Shown here: piece by piece, positions 9,934-18,774 of the stretch | Numbering within the stretch: position 1 is the first letter of the stretch | Layout of the letters: every line of letters begins with the position of its first letter | Source: Desulfovibrio sp. | GTDB taxonomy: Bacteria > Desulfobacterota > Desulfovibrionia > Desulfovibrionales > Desulfovibrionaceae | NCBI GenBank assembly: GCA_030145055.1 | Contig: JAQYWK010000001.1 | Span: 186,001 to 250,000, forward strand | Direction: 5' to 3' | DNA: 64,000 nt | The notes under the pieces: model-generated | Told to the model about the DNA's origin: nothing | The model's input: only the letters and a program-made list of their open reading frames with translations | Database searches by the model: none | Made by a program: the position numbers and the translations under genes

Positions 9934-10419
9934 TTATCCATCAACCTGAACCATATCTTCTTTCGGAAAAAGGACCATCCGCAACTCATCTGAAAGCAGT
10001 TTCCCGGGTTCAATCAACTGAAGCATACCCCCATCGACTCTTGCCACTTTTCCAAGCCATGGAGCATCCGGAATTTCAAGGCCTGATGATTCAAAATCTG
10101 AATCAACAATACTGATTGTTTCGGTTATATTTTCTGCAAGCAATCCAAGGAATTTCTCCCCGCGCGGTTCACTGGAATCAAGATCTGCAAGATCCAAAAT
10201 AATTACCCGAGTACTCATCATGGACTTACACGGCGCATCTGTCGCGAGCATGGACAAATCTACAACCGGAGTGATTGTCCCCCGATAATTGAAAATACCC
10301 TTCACATACTCAGGTGAACGGGGCAATTCCTTATAGATAGCGGGAGGTACAACCTCCGCGACCAGCATTGCTTTAAGTGCATATGAATATTCAGCTATTC
10401 TAAACGTAAGGACTAACAT
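9934..10419 (-). CDS. cheW: CheW-type coupling protein (WspB-like)
   Basis: 161 residues consisting of a single CheW domain: an N-terminal strand LTFRIAEYSYALKAM, the conserved VKGIFNYRGTITPVVDLS segment, and a C-terminal GLLAENITETISI strand. It should dock the first MCP of the operon to CheA. The start codon overlaps the MCP stop by one base, and the next gene (CheR-TPR) starts one base after its stop, so the three genes are translationally coupled. It lacks the Cys-rich N-terminal extension seen in the other CheW of this operon, which fits the WspB/WspD division of labour. Confidence 0.93.
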   Translation of the reverse strand: MLVLTFRIAEYSYALKAMLVAEVVPPAIYKELPRSPEYVKGIFNYRGTITPVVDLSMLATDAPCKSMMSTRVIILDLADLDSSEPRGEKFLGLLAENITETISIVDSDFESSGLEIPDAPWLGKVARVDGGMLQLIEPGKLLSDELRMVLFPKEDMVQVDG

Positions 10420-12638
10420 TATTCACTCACCTTAAAGCGGGTAACTTCACTACGCAGCCCTTGAACCGCTTCATTCAACTGTGTAGCAGCCCGGTTAAAC
10501 TCACCTAGAGCTTCTGAAGTATGTGTCGCGGTATCTGAAAGCTGAACCATAGCATCACTGATCTGCTCAGCCCCTTGGGCCTGTGCGGACATTCCATCGT
10601 TGACCTGTTCAATTCTAGGGTTGAGGTCTCTAACCCCTCTCATAATACCATCAAGCTTTTTACCCAGCTTTGAAGCCTTGTCGGCGCCGTGGCGGACATC
10701 CGAAGCAAAACTGTCCATCTCAACAACCCCGGAATCAACAGCCACTCGCATATTCCCGATCATGTTTTCAATTTCAAGGGCCGCAACAGAGGTCTGATCT
10801 GCAAGCCTTCTAATTTCCCCGGCAACAACAGAAAATCCCTGTCCAAATTTACCAGCCTTCTCTGCCTCAATTGCGGCGTTCAGGGAAAGTAAATTGGTAC
10901 GGTCTGCAACCTTAGTAATGGTACTGACAATTCCCTCAATGGAATTAGCCTTATCATTAATACATGACAATTTGTCCGTGATGCTCGAGGTGGAATCACT
11001 CAGCTCTTCCATAATCCTAATCATAGTCTTGAGCCCGTCCTGCCCATCCTGAGCAAGAGAGGCCATGCTTGAGGCAGAATCATTAACAACCCCCATCGTC
11101 ACGGCAAGCTCTCCAGAATTAGCAGAAATCTCGGAGCTAGTTGCGCTGATTTGGTTAGTCGCCGCCGCCTGCTGACCGACTGTTGCACCTAGCTGATGTG
11201 CTGATGCTGCAATTTCAGTAGAGGAAGTCGTCACCTGAATACCAGAACGCTGAACCTGCCCGATAAGAGAACTAAGGCTGTCCACCATGTCTCTAACCGA
11301 AAGGAAGAGCAGTCCGGTCTCATCAAGATTTTCTTGCTTATGAACATTTCGAACGGCTTTGCGGGCATTAGGGCAAACCTTCTCAACCATTTTAATTGAT
11401 TTTTTAGCATCAAAAATATTACCGCTTGCAATCATTTTTGCAATGCCAACCATATGACTTATGGGGTTAGCAATAAGCCCGCTTACATAGAACGAAACGA
11501 TAAGAGTGATGACAAACAACACGAACCCGGCTAAACCGAGCCATTTCCCAAGCTCAGCCATTGTTCCGGTCAATCGCGCTTTAACCCCGTTATATTCATC
11601 AAGATATACACCGGAACCAATCACCCAGCCCCATGGTTCGAAATAAGTATAAACAGAAAGTTTCATCCGCCCTGCCTCATCAGGCGCAAGCTTCCACTCA
11701 TATTCTTTGCTAATCAGCTTGCCCTCGCCAACACGGATAGCTTTCACAATAATTTGAAAAATAAGATCTTTATTAGCATCCGTCACCTGAGATGCTTTTT
11801 CCGCTTTCAAATTATTTGAGCGCGACATGATATATTTTCCGCGATTCACACCTTTTGTGCCAAGAACCCATACAAAGCCGGATTTATTAATTGATGTTTT
11901 AAGTATCGAATCATGAAGATTTTCCGAGATATCATCCTGCATATAAACTGCAAACATACCAACTATAAGCCCACTTCCATCTCTAAGCGGATGGAAAGCG
12001 ACATATCTTATCCCGTCATCCCCATCTTCATGCTCATAAACGGTCCCCCCTGCAAGAACGCCATCAATAACGGAATTTCTTTGCCCTTTATTATCCAGCG
12101 AATAAAACATCACACCAGGGGCCATCTTTTCATTTCCGACAGTAGTAGAATCGACGACAACCATATCGCCTTCAATATTAACGCGCTGATATATAGTGCC
12201 ATATGCCCCAGAAATGCTGAACGCTTCGGCTAACAGCGGGAGGGGGTTATTTTTGCGTTTAGCAGAAGTCATACTATAATTCCCAATCATTAAGATCGGC
12301 AAACCAAGAGTAGCCTTATCTGAACGAGAATTTATAGTGGTCCATACAGACTCTTTTTCCAAAACCCTGATTTCCCCACCATCCTCAAAAAGTGTATTAA
12401 ATACCATTAAAGCCCGTTCAGTTTCGAGCGTAAGCAGCTCATTCGCACTCTGACACTGCTCATATAGATCACTAGTCACCTGCGAAATATGAGATTTGAT
12501 AAGAGCACGAATTTCCGTGGCAACTGAATCAGCAAGCCGTGTTTCAAGCACACTGGTAAGTACGAGCATCACAACAATAGGAACAATTGCCGCACCGCAG
12601 GCAATGGTCATTATCTTTCGTCTTAAAGAAAAACGCAT
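10419..12638 (-). CDS. Methyl-accepting chemotaxis protein with double Cache sensor (WspA position)
   Basis: 739 residues. TM1 at about 10-30, a large periplasmic domain of the Cache_3-Cache_2 type (about 35-355; Cache signature near YFEPWGWVIGSGVYLDEY), TM2 at about 365-390, HAMP at about 390-450 and the MCP signalling domain (about 465-735) with [15 protein letters not shown] at the hairpin tip. It is the first gene of the chemosensory operon, so the promoter should lie in 12639-12919. It would detect small organic ligands in the periplasm. The sequence right before the ATG has only a weak Shine-Dalgarno match (GGGAATTCCC), so the start is less certain than the family call. Confidence 0.92.
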   Translation of the reverse strand: MRFSLRRKIMTIACGAAIVPIVVMLVLTSVLETRLADSVATEIRALIKSHISQVTSDLYEQCQSANELLTLETERALMVFNTLFEDGGEIRVLEKESVWTTINSRSDKATLGLPILMIGNYSMTSAKRKNNPLPLLAEAFSISGAYGTIYQRVNIEGDMVVVDSTTVGNEKMAPGVMFYSLDNKGQRNSVIDGVLAGGTVYEHEDGDDGIRYVAFHPLRDGSGLIVGMFAVYMQDDISENLHDSILKTSINKSGFVWVLGTKGVNRGKYIMSRSNNLKAEKASQVTDANKDLIFQIIVKAIRVGEGKLISKEYEWKLAPDEAGRMKLSVYTYFEPWGWVIGSGVYLDEYNGVKARLTGTMAELGKWLGLAGFVLFVITLIVSFYVSGLIANPISHMVGIAKMIASGNIFDAKKSIKMVEKVCPNARKAVRNVHKQENLDETGLLFLSVRDMVDSLSSLIGQVQRSGIQVTTSSTEIAASAHQLGATVGQQAAATNQISATSSEISANSGELAVTMGVVNDSASSMASLAQDGQDGLKTMIRIMEELSDSTSSITDKLSCINDKANSIEGIVSTITKVADRTNLLSLNAAIEAEKAGKFGQGFSVVAGEIRRLADQTSVAALEIENMIGNMRVAVDSGVVEMDSFASDVRHGADKASKLGKKLDGIMRGVRDLNPRIEQVNDGMSAQAQGAEQISDAMVQLSDTATHTSEALGEFNRAATQLNEAVQGLRSEVTRFKVSE

Positions 12639-12919
12639 CAGGGAATTCCCGTACTTCTGCCTGAAAGGAGCTGACAGAGAGTTATTATTACAGATTTCTA
12701 GAATATTTTGTAACTATACCAAAACTACTAAACCGAGGCTATACCTGCAAACCCTTTCTATTTATTTTATATTATTAAATCAACGCCAGAGATTATCCAA
12801 CATTTATCCAGAAATACTGTTTATCCCCATAAAGAGTTCATACTTTTTAACCGATAATTAAATTATGAACACGTGAGGCGTTCCCACGTAGTTGGATGTC
12901 CCCACTCATGGAGGAGTGT

Positions 12920-13135
12920 ATGTATTATCACGGATTCGATAGTAAGACCGTATCTGCCAAGAAGTACTGGACCAGTAAAGACGATGAGCTTGTGTCATCA
13001 CTCTTTGCAAAAATCATTAACAAGACAGTGACCAGTTGCGGTGAAGAGCCTGAGAGCGATCAACTAGTAGATCAAATGGTCAACAATCTTTTTGATTTGT
13101 GCTTTTACATCAATAAAGACGTTCACGACTGCTGA
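12920..13135 (+). CDS. Small conserved-looking hypothetical protein
   Basis: 71 residues, start chosen at 12920 because a strong GGAGGAG site stands four bases before this ATG; a longer reading from 12896 would place that site inside the coding region. The product (begins MYYHGFDSKT) is mildly acidic and Cys-containing, with no signal peptide or membrane segment and no family I recognise. It lies divergent to the chemosensory operon and is followed by a strong intrinsic terminator at 13162-13200, which supports it as a real monocistronic gene. Function unknown. Confidence 0.6.
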   Translation: MYYHGFDSKTVSAKKYWTSKDDELVSSLFAKIINKTVTSCGEEPESDQLVDQMVNNLFDLCFYINKDVHDC

Positions 13136-13161
13136 TTTAAAAGCATCTTTTCGATCAGCAC

Positions 13162-13200
13162 AAAAAAACCCCGGCTGTCTTATGACAACCGGGGTTTTTT
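13162..13200 (+). terminator. Intrinsic terminator after the 71-aa gene
   Basis: An A-run, then a GC-rich stem (CCCCGGCTGTC pairing with GACAACCGGGG, one mismatch, 4-base loop) followed by six T. It is placed 27 bases after the stop codon of the small gene. Confidence 0.9.
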
Positions 13201-13245
13201 GTACGCTTAACTTCTCCTTTTAAGGAGCGTAGGACACTAAAGCTA

Positions 13246-13731
13246 TTAGCTTACCTGAGCAAGCCTTGGAGCATTCTTAGCTTTTTCTTCATCAGCTCTC
13301 TTACGCAGGTAATGTACCATTGTGAGAATAGCAGTGATAGCTTCAAATCCTTCCTGTTCAACAGAACTGACCAAATCTGCTTTTGGATCAGACTGCAAAG
13401 CTGTTTTCAACGCTTTAGAGTATCTTCCGAAGCCGTCCATAAGATCAAGAGCCATATAATTAGCTTCATCTGGATCTCCAGGATTAATATCCATAGGGAC
13501 GAGAACGTAACCCATGATATTAGCGAGTCTGGTCAAAGGACGAATGCTACCAGTTGATCTCATAATAGGGATCAACTCTTCAACACCGACCTTTGCACCC
13601 TTATCTTCAGGATTAATTTCACGAAGAAGAGTCGGGTAAGGCTTGCTTATTTCCGTTGCAACGTCACGAGCAGGTTTATCATTCTTAAGAACAACATCCT
13701 GTAAAAGCTTAGTAAGTTCACTATTTACCAT
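13246..13731 (-). CDS. Phage CII-like regulatory protein family member
   Basis: 161 residues. Residues about 1-75 resemble the phage regulatory CII family (helical DNA-binding segment around LKNDKPARDVATEISKPYPT, then a RPLTRLANIMGYVLVPM segment); the remainder is helical and ends in a charged tail. Start chosen at 13731 because GAGGAGA precedes that ATG; a GTG five codons upstream overlaps the ribosome-binding site. No other phage genes surround it, so it looks like a domesticated chromosomal regulator rather than part of a prophage. Its targets cannot be told from sequence. The family assignment is by overall resemblance. Confidence 0.65.
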   Translation of the reverse strand: MVNSELTKLLQDVVLKNDKPARDVATEISKPYPTLLREINPEDKGAKVGVEELIPIMRSTGSIRPLTRLANIMGYVLVPMDINPGDPDEANYMALDLMDGFGRYSKALKTALQSDPKADLVSSVEQEGFEAITAILTMVHYLRKRADEEKAKNAPRLAQVS

Positions 13732-14098
13732 TCTATTTCTCCTCACTTTAATTATAATGTATTAAGTAGTACCTGTAAGGTTCAGTCCAAATCCCTGCCA
13801 ATTGAGTATACATTCGGCAGAGTTAAAATAAACCGCATCCATAGATACTTACGACTAATTAACAAAAAAACGACATCCACTTTTTCCTGATAAACAAGAC
13901 TTATTCCTGCCTAACAAGAAATCCCATTATCATATTAATCACAACAGTCGCGCAAATAAGGCTATACAGCGAATAGTTAACTGTTGCAAGCATAGATTTC
14001 ATCTATTTATAATTTTATCCCAATTTAGTATGGAATTATGATAAAAAAAAAGGCCAGAGCATATACGCAAAGGCCTTTTATGTTTAATAAAGAATGAT
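13732..14098. other. Intergenic region between dapF and the CII-like gene
   Basis: 367 bases without a gene. It contains the dapF terminator at its right end (14043-14079) and should hold the promoter of the CII-like gene at its left end. The middle part is AT-rich and shows no open frame or dyad worth calling. Confidence 0.5.
14043..14079 (-). terminator. Intrinsic terminator after dapF
   Basis: Stem AAAAGGCC/GGCCTTTT with a 16-base loop. On the minus strand it is followed by a run of eight or more T. It lies 20 bases beyond the dapF stop. Confidence 0.75.
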
Positions 14099-14947
14099 TT
14101 AAAAATCAATATCAAGTGATTCTAAAAATAGTTCACCAGAAAAAGTAAGCTCAGCCCCTCCCTGGAGGAAAACACTTTCACCTTCGATTATAACTTTAAG
14201 AATTTCACCACCAGAAGTTCTTATACGAACGGCGGCATCAGTAAGACCAAGTCTACTCAAAGCAACTTGAACTGCGCTTACGCCTGTCCCACAGGCATAG
14301 GTTTCATCTTCAACGCCGCGTTCGTAGGTTCGAACAATAAGACTGTCATTATCGTCTATCTGTACGAAATTAACATTACTGCCCGCAGGAGCGAAATTAT
14401 TATGATACCTAAACGCGCTACCCAGCTTTTTAATGTCGATGGTTTCAACATCCGCGACCTGCACAACGACGTGAGGAACTCCGGTGTTGGCAAAGTGGTA
14501 CTCATATGTCTCGCCATCAATTTCAAGAGATTGTTTAAGCTTAACATCTACAGGATCGGTTAGCTGAACTTTGACCTCTTCTTGAAGCGGAAAGACCTGA
14601 ACCTTTATGGGTCCAGCATCTGATCCAAAGACGTGCTGTTCCCCGGCAATACCGAGGGCATGTGCCAGCCGGCCAACGCAGCGGGAAGCATTGCCGCACA
14701 TTTCAGCCCGTGAGCCATCGGAATTATAAAACTGCCATATGAAATCTAAACCAGAGCCTTCGGGTGCATTTTCAATAAAAAACAACCCATCAGCATAAAC
14801 GCCAAAGGCGCGCTGACATATCTTTTTAGCCCATTCACTCATTTTCGAAACAGGCACACCAAGTTCGCGATTATCAATTACAACAAAATCATTACCGCAA
14901 CCCTGCATTTTATAAAAAGGAATGCTTTTCCCGAACATCTGGCTCAT
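14099..14947 (-). CDS. dapF: Diaminopimelate epimerase
   Basis: 282 residues, the usual length. It interconverts LL- and meso-2,6-diaminopimelate in lysine and peptidoglycan synthesis in the cytoplasm. N-terminal FYKMQGCGNDFVVID is the family hallmark. The two catalytic cysteines lie in AEMCGNASRCVGRLA and in TYACGTGVSAVQVAL. A CAGGAG site precedes the ATG. It appears monocistronic, with its own terminator. Identification is firm. Confidence 0.97.
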   Translation of the reverse strand: MSQMFGKSIPFYKMQGCGNDFVVIDNRELGVPVSKMSEWAKKICQRAFGVYADGLFFIENAPEGSGLDFIWQFYNSDGSRAEMCGNASRCVGRLAHALGIAGEQHVFGSDAGPIKVQVFPLQEEVKVQLTDPVDVKLKQSLEIDGETYEYHFANTGVPHVVVQVADVETIDIKKLGSAFRYHNNFAPAGSNVNFVQIDDNDSLIVRTYERGVEDETYACGTGVSAVQVALSRLGLTDAAVRIRTSGGEILKVIIEGESVFLQGGAELTFSGELFLESLDIDF

Positions 14948-15029
14948 ATGGATTCTCCTGAATTATGTTTGATCGAACCTTCATTATTAATCTCATAACC
15001 AACTTCGTCAACCCTACGAATAACGCGCC

Positions 15030-15701
15030 CTAGTCAGGACAACGAATCCTACGAGCCAAGTACAAGAACGGTGTATCCATCACTGCTACAATTACTTTAA
15101 ACAAATAGGTAGTAAAAAATATTTCCAGCCAGACTTCGAAGGGAAAAAGTCCCCACAAAGCAATTACGCAGAACACGCCGGAATCAAGAAGCTGACTCAC
15201 TAGCGTGCTGGCATTATTTCTAAGCCATAAGTGACGATTACCGAACTTGTCTTTAAGTTTATGAAAAACATATACATCATGAAGCTGGGAAACAAGGTAT
15301 GCGCATAAGCTACCCAGAGCGATGCGTGGCAAAAATCCGAAAATCACCTCAAGGTGTGGCTGAGCAAAATCATCGGCAGAGGGTGTAAATAGCAATGCCA
15401 ACTGCATATAAACAACGGCCATTACAAGAATAAGAAACCCCAAATAAACGGCTTTTTTAGCCTCTTTCTTACCATGAAATTCACTCAGCATATCTGTGGA
15501 TAGAAACACACTGGCGTATAGAATATTTCCAAGGGTGGTTGTCATCCCGAAAAGCTCAATAGTTTTAAGAACCTGAATATTACAGAGTATAAGGTTAAAA
15601 ACTATCAAACCGAGCAATCCGGTTTTACCGAAAAATTTATAAACGACCAAAACAAGACTCAAATCAAGTAAAGCAAAGCCAATCCAAAGTAATTCATTCA
15701 T
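15030..15701 (-). CDS. yhhQ: Queuosine precursor transporter, YhhQ/VUT family
   Basis: 223 residues with about six hydrophobic segments. It matches the VUT/YhhQ family: conserved SEFHGKKEAKKAVYLGF loop, FGFLPRIALGSLCAYLVSQ and the LWLRNNASTLVSQLLDSG motif. Members import queuine or pre-queuosine bases for tRNA modification. Start supported by an AGGAG site about 11 bases upstream. It lies upstream of dapF on the same strand with an 82-base gap. I looked for a preQ1 riboswitch upstream and found none that fits. Confidence 0.88.
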   Translation of the reverse strand: MNELLWIGFALLDLSLVLVVYKFFGKTGLLGLIVFNLILCNIQVLKTIELFGMTTTLGNILYASVFLSTDMLSEFHGKKEAKKAVYLGFLILVMAVVYMQLALLFTPSADDFAQPHLEVIFGFLPRIALGSLCAYLVSQLHDVYVFHKLKDKFGNRHLWLRNNASTLVSQLLDSGVFCVIALWGLFPFEVWLEIFFTTYLFKVIVAVMDTPFLYLARRIRCPD

Positions 15702-16027
15702 CAGTTTGATTCTCCTTCAGCAGCGACATTGAAAACAGTCAAAGCGCTATCCGTTGAAATAATTAACGCATCCTGCAGTACTACTACTGCGGACACACAT
15801 ATATATGATACTAAAAACCACTACATTAAAAACAATGCTGGAATTGGTGGCTCTTGCACCATTCTGGGTTTAGGTCAAGCTTACACAAGCTAATGAACAA
15901 GCCACAAATCACACCTTTCATAAAACATTTCTAAATATTAAATTAATAACCTCGAATAGTTACCACTCTGATCTAACGAGGCAAATACATATCTAAGCAT
16001 CCAATACCCTTTTTATATCTTTTTCCC
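15702..16027. other. Divergent intergenic region with a hairpin at 15771-15793
   Basis: 326 bases between the YhhQ-type gene and the RHS gene. One imperfect hairpin is visible: TCC-T-GCAGTA (15771-15780), a 4-base loop, TACTGCGGA (15785-15793). It lies about 70 bases upstream of the transporter start and could be an operator or leader hairpin. The rest is AT-rich and featureless, with a pyrimidine-rich run just before 16028. Confidence 0.4.
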
Positions 16028-16029
16028 AT

Positions 16030-16061
16030 GCCGGACCTGAATCGGCTGATTCAGGTCCGGC
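16030..16061 (+). repeat. Perfect 14-bp-stem hairpin, same family as those in the tag-gene leaders
   Basis: Left arm GCCGGACCTGAATC, loop GGCT, right arm GATTCAGGTCCGGC: a perfect 14-bp stem. Read in the direction of the downstream gene, it matches the hairpins at 49880-49911 and 48267-48298 (both read on the minus strand) at about 28 of 32 and 27 of 32 positions. All three stand upstream of accessory genes in the same relative orientation. Confidence 0.8.
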
Positions 16062-16090
16062 CTAAACGCTATTCTCTCCATATCAATTTT

Positions 16091-16900
16091 ATGCTGAGCA
16101 ATCCCGAATTGGAGTTGGTCAAAGATCTACACAACACTCCATACGGTAAAGAATTAATGTCCGCAGTAGCGAGAAATCAACGAAGACGCCCAGAGTCAGG
16201 TACTGGAGAATCCATCCATGATGAACTTGAACGGGATTCTGTGGATATGAAAGCAGCTCCGCAGTTTCAGGCTAAGTCGTTCATGATTCCGGGGACGGAA
16301 GAAAAATTTGCAGACCTTGATATCGAAAGAGACGATAACGGCAGGATCATTAAGCGGTCGTTTGATGTTTATCCTATAAAAATAGAATACAGGTATGAGT
16401 ATGATAGTGAAGGCAGACTTAAAAATGTTTATTGTGAACGCAACACCACCGAGGATTATCGTTACGGTGAATATGGCGAAGAAGGTGATCCCGTCGGTAT
16501 GACTTACCAAGACAAGGAGTATCTTTTCGCCACTGATCAAGTCGGAACAATATTTATGGTTGCGGATGATCAGGGTCGTGAGCTAAAATGCGTTATATAT
16601 GATTCGTTTGGTAATCTACTTGTCGATACAAATAAAAAGTTAGACACCTGTGTAGGATTCGCAGCGGGTCTTGCAGATAAAGATACGGGCTTAATACACT
16701 TCGGATATCGCGACTACGATCCCCGCATCGGCAGTTTCATAACACCCGACCCAATCGGTTTAGCTGGCGGGGATGTGGATATTTATGGGTATTGCCTTGA
16801 TGATCCTATTAATTTTGTGGATAGGACAGGGCTGGCTGCTAAAAGTGAAACAGAACTTAAAAAACAAAAAAAAGCGGTGCGACAATTCGCACCGCTTTAA
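16091..16900 (+). CDS. Short RHS-repeat-associated core protein
   Basis: 269 residues from the chosen start. Residues about 140-245 form the RHS-associated core: YLFATDQVGTIFMVADDQG, VYDSFGN-like segment (YDSFGNLL), GYRDYDPRIGSFITPDPIGLAGG and the closing YGYCLDDPINFVDRTGL. Normal RHS/YD-repeat proteins are over 1000 residues; here only one or two YD-like segments precede the core, and the variable tip is just about 20 residues, basic and low-complexity. A longer reading from 16028 would translate the hairpin and is doubtful; neither start has a good ribosome-binding site. It may be a remnant or a stand-alone short RHS protein. The last codons lie in the terminator of the convergent GGDEF gene. 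Confidence 0.7.
   Translation: MLSNPELELVKDLHNTPYGKELMSAVARNQRRRPESGTGESIHDELERDSVDMKAAPQFQAKSFMIPGTEEKFADLDIERDDNGRIIKRSFDVYPIKIEYRYEYDSEGRLKNVYCERNTTEDYRYGEYGEEGDPVGMTYQDKEYLFATDQVGTIFMVADDQGRELKCVIYDSFGNLLVDTNKKLDTCVGFAAGLADKDTGLIHFGYRDYDPRIGSFITPDPIGLAGGDVDIYGYCLDDPINFVDRTGLAAKSETELKKQKKAVRQFAPL
16862..16898 (-). terminator. Terminator of the GGDEF gene, overlapping the RHS 3' end
   Basis: A 12-bp perfect stem (AAAGCGGTGCGA at 16871-16882, TCGCACCGCTTT at 16887-16898, loop CAAT). On the minus strand it is followed by eight T, so it serves the convergent GGDEF gene. The stem also encodes the last RHS codons; on the plus strand the T-run is only three bases. Confidence 0.85.
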
Positions 16901-16944
16901 GCAGAAAACCCAACAGCACCTCTAGCATTCGGAAAACCTGAAAA

Positions 16945-18420
16945 CTATACTATCCTTAGACGCGCTACAGGAGCGTTAACGACAACCCTGTTGCGCCCAA
17001 GTTCCTTCGCCTTATAAAGAGCCTCATCGGCCTTGAGAACTAATTCTGAATCCTTTTCGAGACTGCCTGGGCGTACAGATGAGACGCCGATGCTGGCAGT
17101 GACCTTAAAATCAACGGCCTGATATGTCATTGTACAGGATTCTATCTTCGCTCTGATTCGCTCAGCAAGCATTTCAGCCTGCACTGCATTGGTGTGAGGA
17201 AGCAGAATTACAAATTCTTCCCCGCCATAACGAGCTATGAAATCGGTTGTTCTAAATGTTTCTTCAAACATTCTGGCAACAGTTTCAAGGACCATATCGC
17301 CCGCGATATGTCCGTAAGTATCATTAACATTCTTGAAGTGATCGAGATCAATCATAAGTAATGATAGATCCATACAATGTCTCTGATGCCGTCTTAGCTC
17401 TTCAGCCATACGTTCATCGAAGCTGCGACGGTTAAACACTCTGGTAAGTCCATCTCGATCTGCACGGCTCTTAATCTTTGTGAACATCAAAGCGTTATTA
17501 AGCGCTAATGACAAATGATTCACTGCAGCGTTGAGAGTGTTAACCTGATCCTTTGCAAGCCTCACAGACTTATCGCAAAGCATAATCAGACAACCGAACT
17601 TCTCTCCGCGTGAAATAAGCGGTAATGCGAGAACTCTTCCGCCTGTAGGCCCGTAGCACATGGCTGCGTCCCCGGCAGGAACAGTTTCAGAAAGATTGTA
17701 ACCGGCGACTTCTGTGCCGCTCAGTTCCTTTACATTTTCAATCATAAACTCAGTCCATTCACCCTGAATTTCAGGAATGAGTCCCGGATTGAGAAAAATT
17801 TCAGCTTCAGCCTGCTTTTCTGTTGAGGCAACATCCCAGAAAACACCCTGAACAGAAAGGACTGGAAGAAGAAGCTTTAAATCTTCAGCCGCCTGTCCAA
17901 GAATATCACCTACTTCCAAACGCTCAGTGGCATTCGAAAGAACAGTATTCAGGAACATCAACTGTTCAGTCTTACGGGAAAGTAGTTCACGTTCCATTAT
18001 GATCTCTTCGGTCATCCTGTAAAGATCACCATAAAGACCAGCCACTTCCTTCGCTCTGAAAAGTGCATCCTGAACTTTGGAACTGGTAAGTGGTGAACTC
18101 ACAACCGCGAGGAATCCATCTTCGAGAACGGACTCAAGATCAACATTCTTCTCATTTTCATCCTGTATAAGGATGCGCTGTGTAGATTCCTGCTTACGGT
18201 AGGTTGCGCGACGTGCTTCGGAAAGTTCATTCCAAACCCTGAGCGGAATCCATGTAGCGGAAGGCTTTTCCGGATGACGGAGTTCCTTGGCACCGGGAAG
18301 TGATCTTTCCGAGAAATTTCTTAAGAAAAATCCGGGCCCCAGTGAATCCTCAATCTTATCGGCTTCTATAGTGTTTAGACCGAACCCCCAAAGTAGCTCT
18401 GGTCTGTCTCCCCTATTCAT
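16945..18420 (-). CDS. Diguanylate cyclase (GGDEF) with GAF-like sensor and degenerate N-terminal receiver
   Basis: 491 residues. About 1-125 looks like a receiver-type fold without the phosphoacceptor (no DxMMP motif); a helical linker (about 130-165) follows, then a GAF-like region (about 170-315) and the GGDEF domain (about 325-485) with DGLTRVFNRRSF, the catalytic GGEEF and an RXXD inhibitory site (RTTD) five residues before it. It should make c-di-GMP from two GTP, with product inhibition at the I-site. AAGGAG precedes the ATG. It is monocistronic. The identity of the GAF ligand is unknown. A related HD-GYP protein lies at 58665-59771. Confidence 0.93.
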   Translation of the reverse strand: MNRGDRPELLWGFGLNTIEADKIEDSLGPGFFLRNFSERSLPGAKELRHPEKPSATWIPLRVWNELSEARRATYRKQESTQRILIQDENEKNVDLESVLEDGFLAVVSSPLTSSKVQDALFRAKEVAGLYGDLYRMTEEIIMERELLSRKTEQLMFLNTVLSNATERLEVGDILGQAAEDLKLLLPVLSVQGVFWDVASTEKQAEAEIFLNPGLIPEIQGEWTEFMIENVKELSGTEVAGYNLSETVPAGDAAMCYGPTGGRVLALPLISRGEKFGCLIMLCDKSVRLAKDQVNTLNAAVNHLSLALNNALMFTKIKSRADRDGLTRVFNRRSFDERMAEELRRHQRHCMDLSLLMIDLDHFKNVNDTYGHIAGDMVLETVARMFEETFRTTDFIARYGGEEFVILLPHTNAVQAEMLAERIRAKIESCTMTYQAVDFKVTASIGVSSVRPGSLEKDSELVLKADEALYKAKELGRNRVVVNAPVARLRIV

Positions 18421-18774
18421 ATCAAGTCTCCTTGTGCAATCAACGTACTGTTAAAAAAGGTTTTCTAACTCCATCAATGCAAAATAAAGACCAAATGATT
18501 TTGGCAATTAAAAAAGTCGCCACTACAGTAGCTTTCAGCGCGGAGAGCACACTGAAACACACTCAACAAAACCTCATCTTTTAGGCTGCTTACGAACTCA
18601 CTACAAATATAAATACATTCGTGTTATAATCTTTAGATGAGATAAACACAGGGATTGCGACCCTACCCGAAGAGGGCAAATAAGGTAGAGAGTGCCAGAT
18701 TTTCGTCACAACACAGATTGTGATGGCAATAAAATCCTTTGACAAGACAGGCCCAAATATGGCTTGAAATATAT
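18421..18774. other. Divergent intergenic region between GGDEF and glycosyltransferase genes
   Basis: 354 bases that should carry both promoters. I see no RNA gene and no strong dyad; the part from about 18440 to 18560 is AT-rich. Confidence 0.4.

Noticed and set aside
13246-13731. The CII-like gene as a sign of a prophage
   Set aside because: No integrase, capsid, tail or attachment sequences are near it.
15702-16027. preQ1 riboswitch upstream of the YhhQ-type transporter
   Set aside because: No sequence fits the conserved preQ1 aptamer loops; only one imperfect hairpin is present.
16028-16090. RHS reading frame beginning at 16028
   Set aside because: The first codons would be the stem of a repeated hairpin and there is no ribosome-binding site; the start at 16091 is preferred, though also weak.
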